From: a virus
Strand: one strand, 5' to 3'
Virus record (IMG/VR): IMGVR_UViG_3300025889_000813
Coordinates: 1 to 26,558 of that record
DNA length: 26,558 nt
A model generated the notes under the pieces. It had not been told where the DNA came from, made no database searches, and saw only the letters and a list, made by a program, of their open reading frames with translations. Positions within the stretch are counted from its first letter, which is position 1. Every line of letters begins with the position of its first letter. Of this stretch, positions 1-6,035 are shown piece by piece. The position numbers and the translations under genes were made by a program.

Positions 1-195
1 TATGTGGATGATATCACCCTCAAGCAACCCGAGGTGGATATGGTCCTCCATGACAACAACGTGATCGAAGTCAAGAGCGCTTACGGTGATGCCGAGGTAG
101 ACCTGTACGGTGAGAACGCTGTCCGTCTCACGGAGGCGGTGATCGATGCGCTGCAAGAATTGGAGAAGTCTAACAAGCAAACCCCTGAGTCATGA
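1..195 (+). CDS. Hypothetical small phage protein, 5' end may lie outside the window
   Basis: The frame is open to the left edge (the first codon read is TAT), so the true start may be upstream; a GTG at position 4 is the only internal start near the edge and would give 63 residues. The product is acidic, with alternating hydrophobic and charged residues (IEVKSAYGDAEVDLYGENAV) and then a predicted amphipathic helix (AVIDALQELEKSN). I do not recognise a family. It ends in QTPES, encoded by one copy of the junction repeat, and its stop overlaps the next start as ATGA, so the two genes are probably translationally coupled. Confidence 0.6.
   Translation, partial: YVDDITLKQPEVDMVLHDNNVIEVKSAYGDAEVDLYGENAVRLTEAVIDALQELEKSNKQTPES
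179..195 (+). repeat. Junction repeat copy 1
   Basis: Reads AAACCCCTGAGTCATGA. It encodes the C-terminal residues of the first gene and carries the ATG of the next. The same sequence recurs at 354-370, and close variants occur at 497-513 and 907-924. Confidence 0.6.
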
Positions 196-341
196 AGACT
201 GAAGTCATCACCTACCGCACACCCAGCACCCTGAAAAGCCGATACGACCAATACCGCTACCTGTTCAATGACGGTAACGGCAACGACGAACGCACAGGCC
301 AACCCCTTATGACCTTTGAGGAATGGCTCGAAAACTCCTAA
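192..341 (+). CDS. Hypothetical small phage protein (49 aa)
   Basis: Begins MKTEVITYRTPSTLKSRYDQ and ends in an acidic FEEWLENS tail. The start is fixed by a 4-nt ATGA overlap with the preceding stop, and the frame is clean for 50 codons ending in TAA. There is no recognisable domain; the centre (NDGNGNDERTGQPLMTFEEW) is polar and probably loop-rich. It is followed by a 25-nt gap that consists almost wholly of the junction repeat. It belongs to a run of very small early-type genes. Function unknown. Confidence 0.55.
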   Translation: MKTEVITYRTPSTLKSRYDQYRYLFNDGNGNDERTGQPLMTFEEWLENS

Positions 342-370
342 ACCCAAACCCTGAAACCCCTGAGTCATGA
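342..370 (+). repeat. Junction repeat copy 2 (long form)
   Basis: A 29-nt copy made of ACCCAAACCCTG followed by AAACCCCTGAGTCATGA. It matches 895-924 except for one extra C in that copy. Here 342-366 is non-coding and the last bases are the start of the zinc-finger gene. At 895-917 the same DNA codes for the end of the upstream protein. Confidence 0.65.
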
Positions 371-513
371 AGTGCGAAACCTGTGACGGCTCCGGCCTAA
401 TTGTGACAGCAGTGAAGTCTGTTCTTTCGTTTTACTGCCACCCTACCATCGATGATGGTACTGAACTAATAGAAACTTGCGACGAGTGTCGCTCAAAAAC
501 CCCTGAATCGTGA
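367..513 (+). CDS. Small DnaJ-like zinc-finger protein (48 aa)
   Basis: A 48-residue protein with a CETCDGSG motif at residues 3-10 and CDEC at 38-41, with C24 and H25 between. The CxxCxGxG pattern is that of the DnaJ/HSP40 cysteine-rich zinc-binding domain. Here only one such motif plus a closing CxxC remains, enough for a single zinc site (C3, C6, C38, C41). There is no J domain, so it is not a chaperone cofactor as such; a small zinc ribbon used for protein or nucleic-acid binding is a reasonable inference. The start follows junction-repeat copy 2, and the stop overlaps the next GTG start by 4 nt. Confidence 0.65.
   Translation: MKCETCDGSGLIVTAVKSVLSFYCHPTIDDGTELIETCDECRSKTPES
497..513 (+). 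repeat. Junction repeat copy 3 (variant)
   Basis: Reads AAACCCCTGAATCGTGA, two substitutions from copy 1. The second turns the downstream ATG into GTG. It encodes KTPES at the end of the zinc-finger protein. Confidence 0.55.
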
Positions 514-917
514 GCAAAGCAAAGCAAACCACCCCGATGACCTTCTCTGAGTTGGTCGATGAAACCGTAGAATACTACACCAACAACCCCCGTTCGAGAG
601 CCGTATACAACGGCCCTTGCGTGTACGCAGGGCCGAACGGTGAACGATGTGCAGCGGCACGTCTGTGCGACGAGTCACGCACTCAATTTATTGACATGGA
701 GGGTGGTATATGGAGCAGCGTACAAAGGTGGGCTGCCCTCAAGCCTGAGTACGCACACTTTAGCGTGGAGCAAATCGATGCCCTGCAACACCTGCACGAT
801 TATGATGGAAATTGGCTCAAGCCTGACGGTGAGAGAGGTACTGAAGGTCTGAGTAAAGAAGGCAAGCACGCCGTTGAATTTATCAAGGAAAATTACCCAA
901 ACCCTGAAACCCCCTGA
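510..917 (+). CDS. Hypothetical phage protein (135 aa), GTG start
   Basis: Starts at a GTG in a 4-nt GTGA overlap with the previous stop; no ATG in this frame gives a better fit. The N-terminal half has CVYAGPNGERCAAARLCDE (about residues 37-55), a Gly/Cys-rich segment of a kind I associate with uncharacterised phage proteins. It is followed by a helical stretch (FSVEQIDALQHLHDYDGNW) and the C-terminus HAVEFIKENYPNPETP, whose last residues are encoded by the junction repeat. Three cysteines in the middle could bind metal or form a turn, but the pattern is not a standard zinc finger. Function unknown. Confidence 0.7.
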   Translation: MSKAKQTTPMTFSELVDETVEYYTNNPRSRAVYNGPCVYAGPNGERCAAARLCDESRTQFIDMEGGIWSSVQRWAALKPEYAHFSVEQIDALQHLHDYDGNWLKPDGERGTEGLSKEGKHAVEFIKENYPNPETP

Positions 918-924
918 GTCATGA
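895..924 (+). repeat. Junction repeat copy 4 (long form)
   Basis: Thirty nucleotides matching 342-370 with one inserted C. Positions up to 917 code for the end of the 135-residue protein (NPETP, stop), and 921-923 is the ATG of the next gene. Confidence 0.65.
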
Positions 925-1073
925 ACAAGTTCGATTGGGTTAACAACCAACTGAAGATGAATCACGGTTCATTTCACACCGCCATGCTTCGGGCATGGTG
1001 CAAAGCCTCGCCTGATAACAAAGCACGGCTCGAAGAGTCATTCCCTGAATTCTTCAAATTCGATCAGTCATGA
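921..1073 (+). CDS. Hypothetical small phage protein (50 aa)
   Basis: Begins MNKFDWVNNQLKMNHGSFHT and ends in EEFFKFDQS-like acidic/aromatic sequence (FPEFFKFDQS). It starts 3 nt after the previous stop, inside the junction repeat, and its TGA overlaps the next ATG as ATGA. The middle (TAMLRAWCKASPDNKARLEESF) looks helical. No family recognised. Clean frame, overlap at the 3' end and position in a run of co-directional small genes support it as real. Confidence 0.55.
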   Translation: MNKFDWVNNQLKMNHGSFHTAMLRAWCKASPDNKARLEESFPEFFKFDQS

Positions 1074-1330
1074 AACCATTTGAAGCAAACGACCTCATTG
1101 CAGAGTTTATGGGCTGCGATCCATTGTACGCTGAGAGATACCACCTCTTTTGGGATGCCCTGATGCCTGTCATCACCAAGCTGAAAAGCATTGATGCTGA
1201 TTGGGTTGATCAAGAAGCACAGCACATCATAGATGACATTGACGATGCGCTGACCTGCTGTTGGGGCATTGATGAGGTACACCGATACACGGTGGAGGCC
1301 ATTATGAATTACAACGAATACAAGTCATGA
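1070..1330 (+). CDS. Hypothetical phage protein (86 aa)
   Basis: An acidic, probably all-helical protein beginning MKPFEANDLIAEFMGCDPLY. Residues 40-60 (DADWVDQEAQHIIDDIDDAL) are strongly acidic. It is linked to both neighbours by ATGA overlaps, which fixes the start. I recognise no conserved domain. Small acidic early proteins like this are often host-takeover or anti-defence factors (DNA mimics or inhibitors), but nothing in the sequence proves that here. Confidence 0.65.
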   Translation: MKPFEANDLIAEFMGCDPLYAERYHLFWDALMPVITKLKSIDADWVDQEAQHIIDDIDDALTCCWGIDEVHRYTVEAIMNYNEYKS

Positions 1331-1710
1331 AACTACTCCTCTCGCACGGACGCACCCACCCAACCGAAGAGTTGAAGGGGTGGGGCCCTAGCGGACAGCC
1401 CATCGATCACATCAACTCCGCACACTTCACACCAACACACCTCGTGCTTGAACGTAACTATCAGCCGCCGATCATGCTCCGCATCGTTGATGACCTAGTG
1501 GTCGGGCCGGACGGTATGTTCTACGGTGACCTCGAGTTCCAGGACGATGAGAATTTGTGTCAAGGTCAGCTGATGGTGACCACCTGTGACCGCAAGCAGT
1601 TGTGTGGCTATGTCCACATCACCTACCTGACAACCTTCAGTTGCGACATCGACATCGACAACCTGCCGGATCTCTTTCCGAACGGTTCAATCCGAGAAGT
1701 ACATCGATAA
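1327..1710 (+). CDS. Hypothetical phage protein (127 aa)
   Basis: Begins MKLLLSHGRTHPTEELKGWG. The start is set by the ATGA overlap with the upstream stop. The sequence predicts mixed beta structure (PPIMLRIVDDLVVGPDGMFY, QLMVTTCDRKQLCGYVHITY) and an acidic DIDIDNLPDLF segment near the C-terminus. The first hydrophobic residues are too few for a signal peptide. A 'PDGMFYGDLEFQDD' acidic loop is notable, but I assign no family. An 18-nt gap separates it from the next gene. Confidence 0.65.
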   Translation: MKLLLSHGRTHPTEELKGWGPSGQPIDHINSAHFTPTHLVLERNYQPPIMLRIVDDLVVGPDGMFYGDLEFQDDENLCQGQLMVTTCDRKQLCGYVHITYLTTFSCDIDIDNLPDLFPNGSIREVHR

Positions 1711-1728
1711 CCCCCTAAAACTATCACT

Positions 1729-2058
1729 ATGGGATTCTTCAGTTGGAAAACACAAGACACCGATCGCAGTATCGCAAACCGGTACTCTCGCCGAAAGACC
1801 TTCACCGTCATCATGACCGATGACAGAGGCAACTGCTACAAGGAACAGAACTACGAAGGCTACGGAGTCTTCGGGGGCAAGGACTACTATGTCCTGCTTG
1901 ATGAGATGAACGGAGGTGTCGGTGACCGAAACGCTGGGATCGAACTGGCCTTCAGTGACAAGGAGTACATCTCACCCAGCTTGTCTCAGTGCGGTGACTA
2001 CTATGATGGTAAGGCGCCCGATGATTGTCTCGACCAAGGATTCTTTTACGAGGATTGA
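1729..2058 (+). CDS. Conserved-type hypothetical phage protein (109 aa)
   Basis: Begins MGFFSWKTQDTDRSIANRYS and contains YEGYGVFGGKDYYVLLDEMN at about residues 43-62. This combination of an N-terminal GFFSWKT motif and a central GYGVFGGKDYY motif is one I recall from many uncharacterised phage proteins of similar length, so it is probably a widespread but functionally unknown family. The start follows an 18-nt gap containing CCCCCTAAAA, a faint echo of the upstream junction repeat. No catalytic residues can be named. Confidence 0.75.
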   Translation: MGFFSWKTQDTDRSIANRYSRRKTFTVIMTDDRGNCYKEQNYEGYGVFGGKDYYVLLDEMNGGVGDRNAGIELAFSDKEYISPSLSQCGDYYDGKAPDDCLDQGFFYED

Positions 2059-2059
2059 T

Positions 2060-2245
2060 ATGGCGTACAAAGTAATCTACATCGAGAACGGCAAGCGCCA
2101 TGACAACAACCTGATCATCGAGCGCAGACCTGTGGGTCACGTCAAATTCTTTGAAGCCTACCCCGCTTGCAAGAAAGGCCCCTACTTCGCCAAGTTTAAC
2201 TGCGACATTGTCTACGAAAAAGTAAACCAAGAGTCTGATGAATAA
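2060..2245 (+). CDS. Hypothetical small phage protein (61 aa)
   Basis: Begins MAYKVIYIENGKRHDNNLII and continues through VGHVKFFEAYPACKKGPYFA to a YEKVNQESDE tail. The frame extends further upstream, but the ATG at 2060, one base after the preceding stop, is the likely start because upstream starts would lie deep inside the previous gene. Predicted beta-rich and lysine-rich. Its 3' end overlaps the next gene by 8 nt. No family recognised. Confidence 0.6.
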   Translation: MAYKVIYIENGKRHDNNLIIERRPVGHVKFFEAYPACKKGPYFAKFNCDIVYEKVNQESDE

Positions 2246-2456
2246 AGCAAAGCAAGCAATCTGCAAAGCCCTAGACGGACACAGCGTCCGCATCGGGGGC
2301 TCTAGTGCGACAGCACTACTTATGTACGGGCCCTTCCACGGTGTGGTTGTGCGAGTACATCAAGACGGACAGCACACCAAGTATTTCTTTGACCCCGCTA
2401 TCGACAGCGAGATGCGGGCGTGTAAGCAACTAGTTCAATTAATCCTAAATACGTAA
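2238..2456 (+). CDS. Hypothetical small phage protein (72 aa)
   Basis: Begins MNKAKQAICKALDGHSVRIG. The middle (SSATALLMYGPFHGVVVRVH) predicts beta strands, followed by a helix (DSEMRACKQLVQLILNT). The start lies 8 nt inside the preceding gene. The MNKAKQ opening resembles the MSKAKQ opening of the 135-residue protein at 510, which may be chance or a duplicated gene start. Function unknown. Confidence 0.6.
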   Translation: MNKAKQAICKALDGHSVRIGGSSATALLMYGPFHGVVVRVHQDGQHTKYFFDPAIDSEMRACKQLVQLILNT

Positions 2457-2461
2457 CCACA

Positions 2462-2779
2462 ATGGGACGCACTAAAGACCTGCGGGATAACATCCCGCTC
2501 AGCCCCGGATCATTCGGGTCAATGGAAGAGTTCGCAGATGCCATCGGATGGGATCTGGGTAAGCCTGCTCCCCAAGAGCCAATCACTAGCAATTCCCTGT
2601 TCATGGAATTTGTGGATGACCTAGCCACTCAGTTGACTGAGATCATTCATCCCTCACCATGGGTAGAGGACGCACACGGCACACTTATCTTGACAGATAA
2701 GGCCCAAGACACCTACATCAGCGTGTACGAGGAGATCGAAATCAAGTTGGAACATTTGTTGAACGAATTAAATCGCTAA
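2462..2779 (+). CDS. Hypothetical phage protein (105 aa)
   Basis: Begins MGRTKDLRDNIPLSPGSFGS. The rest is acidic and helical (SMEEFADAIGWDL, FMEFVDDLATQLTEIIHP, VYEEIEIKLEHLLNELNR). The start follows a 5-nt gap, the stop is 1 nt from the next ATG, and there is no Shine-Dalgarno sequence. No domain recognised; an oligomeric or partner-binding helical protein is a loose inference. Confidence 0.65.
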   Translation: MGRTKDLRDNIPLSPGSFGSMEEFADAIGWDLGKPAPQEPITSNSLFMEFVDDLATQLTEIIHPSPWVEDAHGTLILTDKAQDTYISVYEEIEIKLEHLLNELNR

Positions 2780-2780
2780 C

Positions 2781-3032
2781 ATGAGCAAGTCTTTAACGGT
2801 CGGCATTGAGATCCGACTCACCGACGAGCTGCCTATAGTAAACGGCAGCCCCTGTGCTGCGCTTCAAGTTCTTGAGGAACTGAAGCGTGGAATCCACGAC
2901 CGCAGTGAATACTTTCACAAAGGACGTGAAGGAATGTCCCCTCTCACCACGTCACTAGACACGGTGCTGCAGGAAGTAACTAACCTGATCGATGCACACA
3001 TCGACTCGATCAAAAAGAACGCAAAGGTATGA
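2781..3032 (+). CDS. Hypothetical phage protein (83 aa)
   Basis: Begins MSKSLTVGIEIRLTDELPIV and is predicted to fold as a short beta region followed by helices (CAALQVLEELKRGIHD, TVLQEVTNLIDAHIDSIKKN). It starts 1 nt after the preceding stop, and its stop overlaps the next start as ATGA. No recognisable family. Confidence 0.6.
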   Translation: MSKSLTVGIEIRLTDELPIVNGSPCAALQVLEELKRGIHDRSEYFHKGREGMSPLTTSLDTVLQEVTNLIDAHIDSIKKNAKV

Positions 3033-3244
3033 GTGGTTTATCGTACTTCATGGGAGGTGGCAGCAGTCTGACCATTACCTACACCCACGGATTCACCCTC
3101 TTTGGATACTTCGTGACGTCACCATTTGACGGATCGTTCATGAAGACAATCTATGAGTTTGCAGTAGAGTGCTACGACGATCTAGATGAGCGAGCATTCT
3201 ACATCCAGGGCGAGCAAGACCAGCGCAAGATGTGTTTGAACTGA
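3029..3244 (+). CDS. Hypothetical small phage protein (71 aa)
   Basis: Begins MSGLSYFMGGGSSLTITYTH; aromatic-rich in the first half (FTLFGYFVTSPFDGSF) and acidic in the second (YDDLDERAFYIQGEQDQRK). It is coupled to the upstream gene by an ATGA overlap. It is the last gene of the left-hand cluster, and its stop is followed by an 84-nt gap containing a promoter. No family recognised. Confidence 0.6.
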   Translation: MSGLSYFMGGGSSLTITYTHGFTLFGYFVTSPFDGSFMKTIYEFAVECYDDLDERAFYIQGEQDQRKMCLN

Positions 3245-3262
3245 CCAATGTTCATAACTCGT

Positions 3263-3294
3263 TTTGCAAACAGAGTGAATAAGTCCTAGATTTG
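3263..3294 (+). promoter_or_regulatory. Bacteroidota-type promoter upstream of the parB-like gene
   Basis: TTTG at 3263-3266 and TAGATTTG at 3287-3294 are separated by 20 nt, matching the TTTG-N19/20-TAnnTTTG consensus recognised by the Bacteroidota primary sigma factor. It sits in the only sizeable gap (3245-3328) of the left arm, leaving an AT-rich leader of roughly 30 nt before the ATG at 3329 with no Shine-Dalgarno sequence. It probably drives the recombination/SSB operon and may restart transcription after the small early genes. Confidence 0.75.
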
Positions 3295-3328
3295 TTCACG
3301 GATTCAATCCACAATAATTCAATTCACT

Positions 3329-4099
3329 ATGCAGGAATTCAGCAACGGTGTCAAGTACACCACTAACTACGGTATGTTCAAGCTGGACATCCGAAACCGA
3401 GACGTCAAGAAGTCTAAGGTTGACCTCATCATCGAGGGCGTAAAGAGGTATGGGAAGATTATCCAGCCTATCACCATCGATATTCAGGGAGTAGTAATCG
3501 ACGGGCAGCATCGTCTGTCTGCAGCTCAGACTCTCGGCATTGAAGTTCCATACGTTGTAAGCGATGGACTCTTCGATCCGCAGCAAGTCCTAGTCATGAA
3601 CACCTACGGTTCACAATGGACTCAGAAGGATCACGTCAAACACTTCGCCGTCCAAGGCAATCCCAACTATCAGAAGTTGTCCGACCTGATTAAGCAGGTC
3701 GAGGACAATGGTATGCAGATCTCCTTGAGGAGTTTACAAAGTCTTGCTCAAGGCCACATGGGTGTGGACTCAAGGCTTGGCAACAACGCATCAATCAGGA
3801 GCGGCGGATGGAGGTTCCGAGAGGACCCGAAGTGGTGCCTCCATGTCTTGGATCAACTGAAACACGTTGAGACACTGACCCCTATCATCAAGAGTGGCCG
3901 CTTCCTCCTCTGCCTGAGCAACCTGATGAGGACTCAGAAAGCATTCGATCCGAAGCGTTTGATGCAGCAGATCAACAAGTTCCCCGAAGAAGTCAAGAAA
4001 ACACGTAGCACGCTCGATTGCTACCGCAACATCGAGGACGTGTACAACTTCTACAAGTTCGACAAGAATCGTTTAATCTTTAACTACGAGAATCTATGA
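3329..4099 (+). CDS. ParB-like (ParB/Srx fold) protein
   Basis: A 256-residue protein with the ParB N-terminal-domain signature VVIDGQHRLSAAQTLGIEVP at residues 55-74, preceded by a helix-strand stretch (IIEGVKRYGKIIQPITIDIQ) as in the family. The fold is used by ParB CTPases, by nucleases and by sulfiredoxin. Phage members of this size, outside a parA context, are usually annotated as ParB-like nuclease-domain proteins. There is no ParA partner nearby. The C-terminal two thirds (R/K-rich, with FREDPKWCLHVLDQLKHVET) is not recognised and may bind DNA. It is the first gene after the promoter and overlaps erf by ATGA, so a recombination or regulatory role is inferred from position. Confidence 0.75.
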   Translation: MQEFSNGVKYTTNYGMFKLDIRNRDVKKSKVDLIIEGVKRYGKIIQPITIDIQGVVIDGQHRLSAAQTLGIEVPYVVSDGLFDPQQVLVMNTYGSQWTQKDHVKHFAVQGNPNYQKLSDLIKQVEDNGMQISLRSLQSLAQGHMGVDSRLGNNASIRSGGWRFREDPKWCLHVLDQLKHVETLTPIIKSGRFLLCLSNLMRTQKAFDPKRLMQQINKFPEEVKKTRSTLDCYRNIEDVYNFYKFDKNRLIFNYENL

Positions 4100-4710
4100 G
4101 CATCGTAAAGACATTGAGCAAGATCCAAGCAGAGCTCAAAGCTCCCAAGGGCCAACGCAATACGTTTGGCAAGTACAATTACCGCAGCGCCGAGGATATC
4201 CTTGAGGCTGTGAAACCTCTGACCGCAAAGAATGGTCTCATCTTGACGCTGTCGGATGAGATGGAGTTGATCGGGGACCGCATCTATGTCAAAGCCACAG
4301 CCCGACTCACCAACGGTGAGCAGGAGGTGGTCACTGTAGCCTTCGCTCGAGAGGAGGCTAGCAAGAAGGGCATGGATGCATCCCAGGTCACAGGTGCGGC
4401 ATCAAGCTACGCTCGTAAGTATGCGCTCAACGGTTTGTTCTGCATCGACGACAACAAGGACAGCGATGCAACCAACACCCACGGCAAGGCAGAACCAAAG
4501 CCTGCAGCTAAGAAGCCAGCAGCCAAGAAGCCTGCGGCTAAGAAGGCAGCGCCAATCGATCTGTTTGAGAAGTCCCTTGAGCACATCGGTGCATCTAAGG
4601 ACCAAGTTGCCGCAGCGAAAGCTGTCCTCAACAAGTACGCTGATGAGTTTACTTCCGATCAGCGCAAGCAGCTGGAGCAGATCGCTAGCCTAGCTAAGAC
4701 CCTTAGCTAA
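4096..4710 (+). CDS. erf: Erf-family single-strand annealing protein
   Basis: A 204-residue protein. Residues 10-52 (IQAELKAPKGQRNTFGKYNY, then RSAEDILEAVKPLTAKNGLI) and 99-122 (TGAASSYARKYALNGLFCID) carry the hallmarks of the ERF superfamily (PF04404): the FGKYNYRSAEDI core and the SYARKYAL...DSD motif. Such proteins coat single-stranded DNA and anneal complementary strands during phage recombination. A flexible linker with PAAKK repeats (131-153) joins a small C-terminal helical domain (154-204). It lies directly upstream of a RecE-like exonuclease (1-nt TAATG overlap), the usual exonuclease/annealase pairing. The start is fixed by the ATGA overlap with the ParB-like gene. Confidence 0.9.
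   Translation: MSIVKTLSKIQAELKAPKGQRNTFGKYNYRSAEDILEAVKPLTAKNGLILTLSDEMELIGDRIYVKATARLTNGEQEVVTVAFAREEASKKGMDASQVTGAASSYARKYALNGLFCIDDNKDSDATNTHGKAEPKPAAKKPAAKKPAAKKAAPIDLFEKSLEHIGASKDQVAAAKAVLNKYADEFTSDQRKQLEQIASLAKTLS
4501..4545 (+). repeat. Three in-frame 15-nt PAAKK repeats in erf
   Basis: Three tandem 15-nt units each encode PAAKK (residues 136-150), followed by a partial AA unit. The copies differ only at synonymous third positions, so the protein repeat, not the DNA, seems to be what is kept. It resembles the lysine/alanine/proline tails of histone H1-like proteins. Confidence 0.85.
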
Positions 4711-5462
4711 TGGAATTAGCACTGAAGATCAGCCAGGAGTACGGGAAGGGATACCTCTCGTACTCCTCTATCAAACTAGCGCTCCAGGACATGAAGCTCT
4801 TCGAGATGAAGATGCGTGACCAGCTGAAGTTTGAGACCCCCGCCCTTTCGTTCGGCAAGCTCTACGATTGCATGCTGCTGACCCCTGAAGATTTCGATAC
4901 TCAGTTCGTCATCCTCGATGATGATGAGATCTGCAAAGAGATCGGTGGCAAAGCACCCAAGCGCACCAAGGCTTATGCTGAATGGCTAGAAGGCATCAAC
5001 GATGGGAGGCACCTTGTCTCGAAAGAGGATGTCAAGAAAGCTGAGGAGATGATCGTCCGATTGAAGGTGACGGGCGTGCATGAGATCGCTCTCCAGGGCG
5101 ACAAGCAATACGAGTTCAACGATTTCATCGGCGAGGTTCCGGTGCGTGGATTCCTTGATGTCCTGGGCGATGGTTATATCACCGACAGCAAGACAACCCA
5201 GAAGCTGGACAAGTTCAAGTGGTCGGTCCGTGACTTCGGTTACGACATCCAAGCGTACATGTACAGCGAGGTGACCGGCATCAAAGACTTCCGATGGGTG
5301 GCCCAGGAGAAAGCGTACCCATTTGCAGTCGGCCTGTACTATGCTAGCGAAGAGACGCTAGAGTTCGGCAAGAAGAAGTTCGACAAAGCCGTGCAACGAA
5401 TTAAGGAATACCTAGAAGAAGGTATCCCGCATGACGAATACTATCACACTGAAGTAATATGA
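4710..5462 (+). CDS. RecE/RecB-like PD-(D/E)XK exonuclease
   Basis: A 250-residue protein with the layout of phage exonucleases of the RecE/DUF3799 (PDDEXK_1) type. LSYSSIKLAL near the N-terminus is followed by ALSFGKLYDCMLLTPEDFD (45-63), the core GFLDVLGDGYITDSKTT (147-163) and DIQAYMY (179-185). Likely catalytic residues are D150, D159 and K161, with Q181 and Y185 as the QxxxY motif of RecB-family nucleases. The predicted role is 5'-3' resection of double-stranded ends, giving single strands to the Erf protein encoded just upstream. Its stop overlaps the next gene by 4 nt. Length is normal for the family. Confidence 0.88.
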   Translation: MELALKISQEYGKGYLSYSSIKLALQDMKLFEMKMRDQLKFETPALSFGKLYDCMLLTPEDFDTQFVILDDDEICKEIGGKAPKRTKAYAEWLEGINDGRHLVSKEDVKKAEEMIVRLKVTGVHEIALQGDKQYEFNDFIGEVPVRGFLDVLGDGYITDSKTTQKLDKFKWSVRDFGYDIQAYMYSEVTGIKDFRWVAQEKAYPFAVGLYYASEETLEFGKKKFDKAVQRIKEYLEEGIPHDEYYHTEVI

Positions 5463-5695
5463 TAAAAGAAGTAGCAGACCTGACCGGGGCGGACACACAC
5501 ACAGCTAGCTTGCTAGCCGTTCGGTACCTGGTAAAAGAAACCGACATGAGCTACCAGCAGGTAGCCAACAAGACCGGGATTGATCGTGACCCACTCTTTG
5601 CGATGTGGTTGACATCTAACAATCGCTGGTACATAAAGTCTTTCCGGGACATGTACGCACAAGTCGTGTCTCATTTTTCAAATCCCCAAACTTAA
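5459..5695 (+). CDS. Small HTH protein, possibly DnaA-domain-IV-like
   Basis: A 78-residue protein. VADLTGADTHTASLLAVRYL, then VKETDMSYQQVANKTGIDRD and PLFAMW, reads as a helix followed by a helix-turn-helix. The order (long helix, 'ETDMSYQQVANKTG', recognition helix) is reminiscent of the C-terminal DNA-binding domain of DnaA, though the RDHSTV signature is degenerate (IDRDPLFAMW). Coupled to the exonuclease gene (ATGA) and just ahead of ssb, so a role in replication or regulation of this block is plausible. A generic HTH regulator is the alternative. Confidence 0.5.
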   Translation: MIKEVADLTGADTHTASLLAVRYLVKETDMSYQQVANKTGIDRDPLFAMWLTSNNRWYIKSFRDMYAQVVSHFSNPQT

Positions 5696-5699
5696 AGCT

Positions 5700-6002
5700 A
5701 TGGGAGCAATCATCAGTGGCTCAATCAACTTGAGCAAACTCAACAAGGATCGCCTGTACAAAGGCAAGGACGGCAGCACGTATTACAACTTTGACTGCTA
5801 CATTAACGATGAGACCGGCAAGTACGGTCACAACGTGTCACTGGCAGACCACCAGGACAAGGAGGAACGTGAGAAGAAGACCCCTCGCAACTACACCGGC
5901 AATGGCCGTGTGGTCTGGACCGATGGCAACATCGTTGTCGCAGAAAAGATGGAGCAGCAAGAGGCTGCTGCTTCTACGGAGGAAGATGACCTACCGTTCT
6001 AG
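5700..6002 (+). CDS. Single-stranded DNA-binding protein (SSB-like)
   Basis: A 100-residue protein ending EEDDLPF, the acidic tip with terminal Pro-Phe by which SSB proteins recruit replication partners. The body (GSINLSKLNKDRLYKGKDGS, then TYYNFDCYINDETGKYGHNV) predicts an OB-type beta barrel, with a short acidic, Gln/Ala-rich linker from about residue 84. Length is shorter than cellular SSB (about 170) but usual for compact phage SSBs. It closes the recombination operon, 4 nt after the HTH gene, and is followed at once by a hairpin and a tRNA. The OB assignment comes mainly from the tail and context. Confidence 0.75.
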   Translation: MGAIISGSINLSKLNKDRLYKGKDGSTYYNFDCYINDETGKYGHNVSLADHQDKEEREKKTPRNYTGNGRVVWTDGNIVVAEKMEQQEAAASTEEDDLPF

Positions 6003-6009
6003 ATCGGGA

Positions 6010-6028
6010 TGGGGTGTTTAGCACCCCA
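6010..6028 (+). terminator. Hairpin after ssb (weak terminator or processing site)
   Basis: A perfect 7-bp stem TGGGGTG/CACCCCA with loop TTTAG, starting 8 nt after the ssb stop and ending 8 nt before the tRNA-Arg. No run of T follows, so termination would be inefficient. A 3'-end-stabilising or processing hairpin between mRNA and tRNA is as likely. Confidence 0.5.
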
Positions 6029-6035
6029 CCCTCCT

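Noticed and set aside
4376-4693. 105-codon overlapping frame in erf
   Set aside because: It is an alternate-frame product of the repetitive PAAKK and helical regions; Ser/Arg/Gln-rich low complexity with no independent start context.
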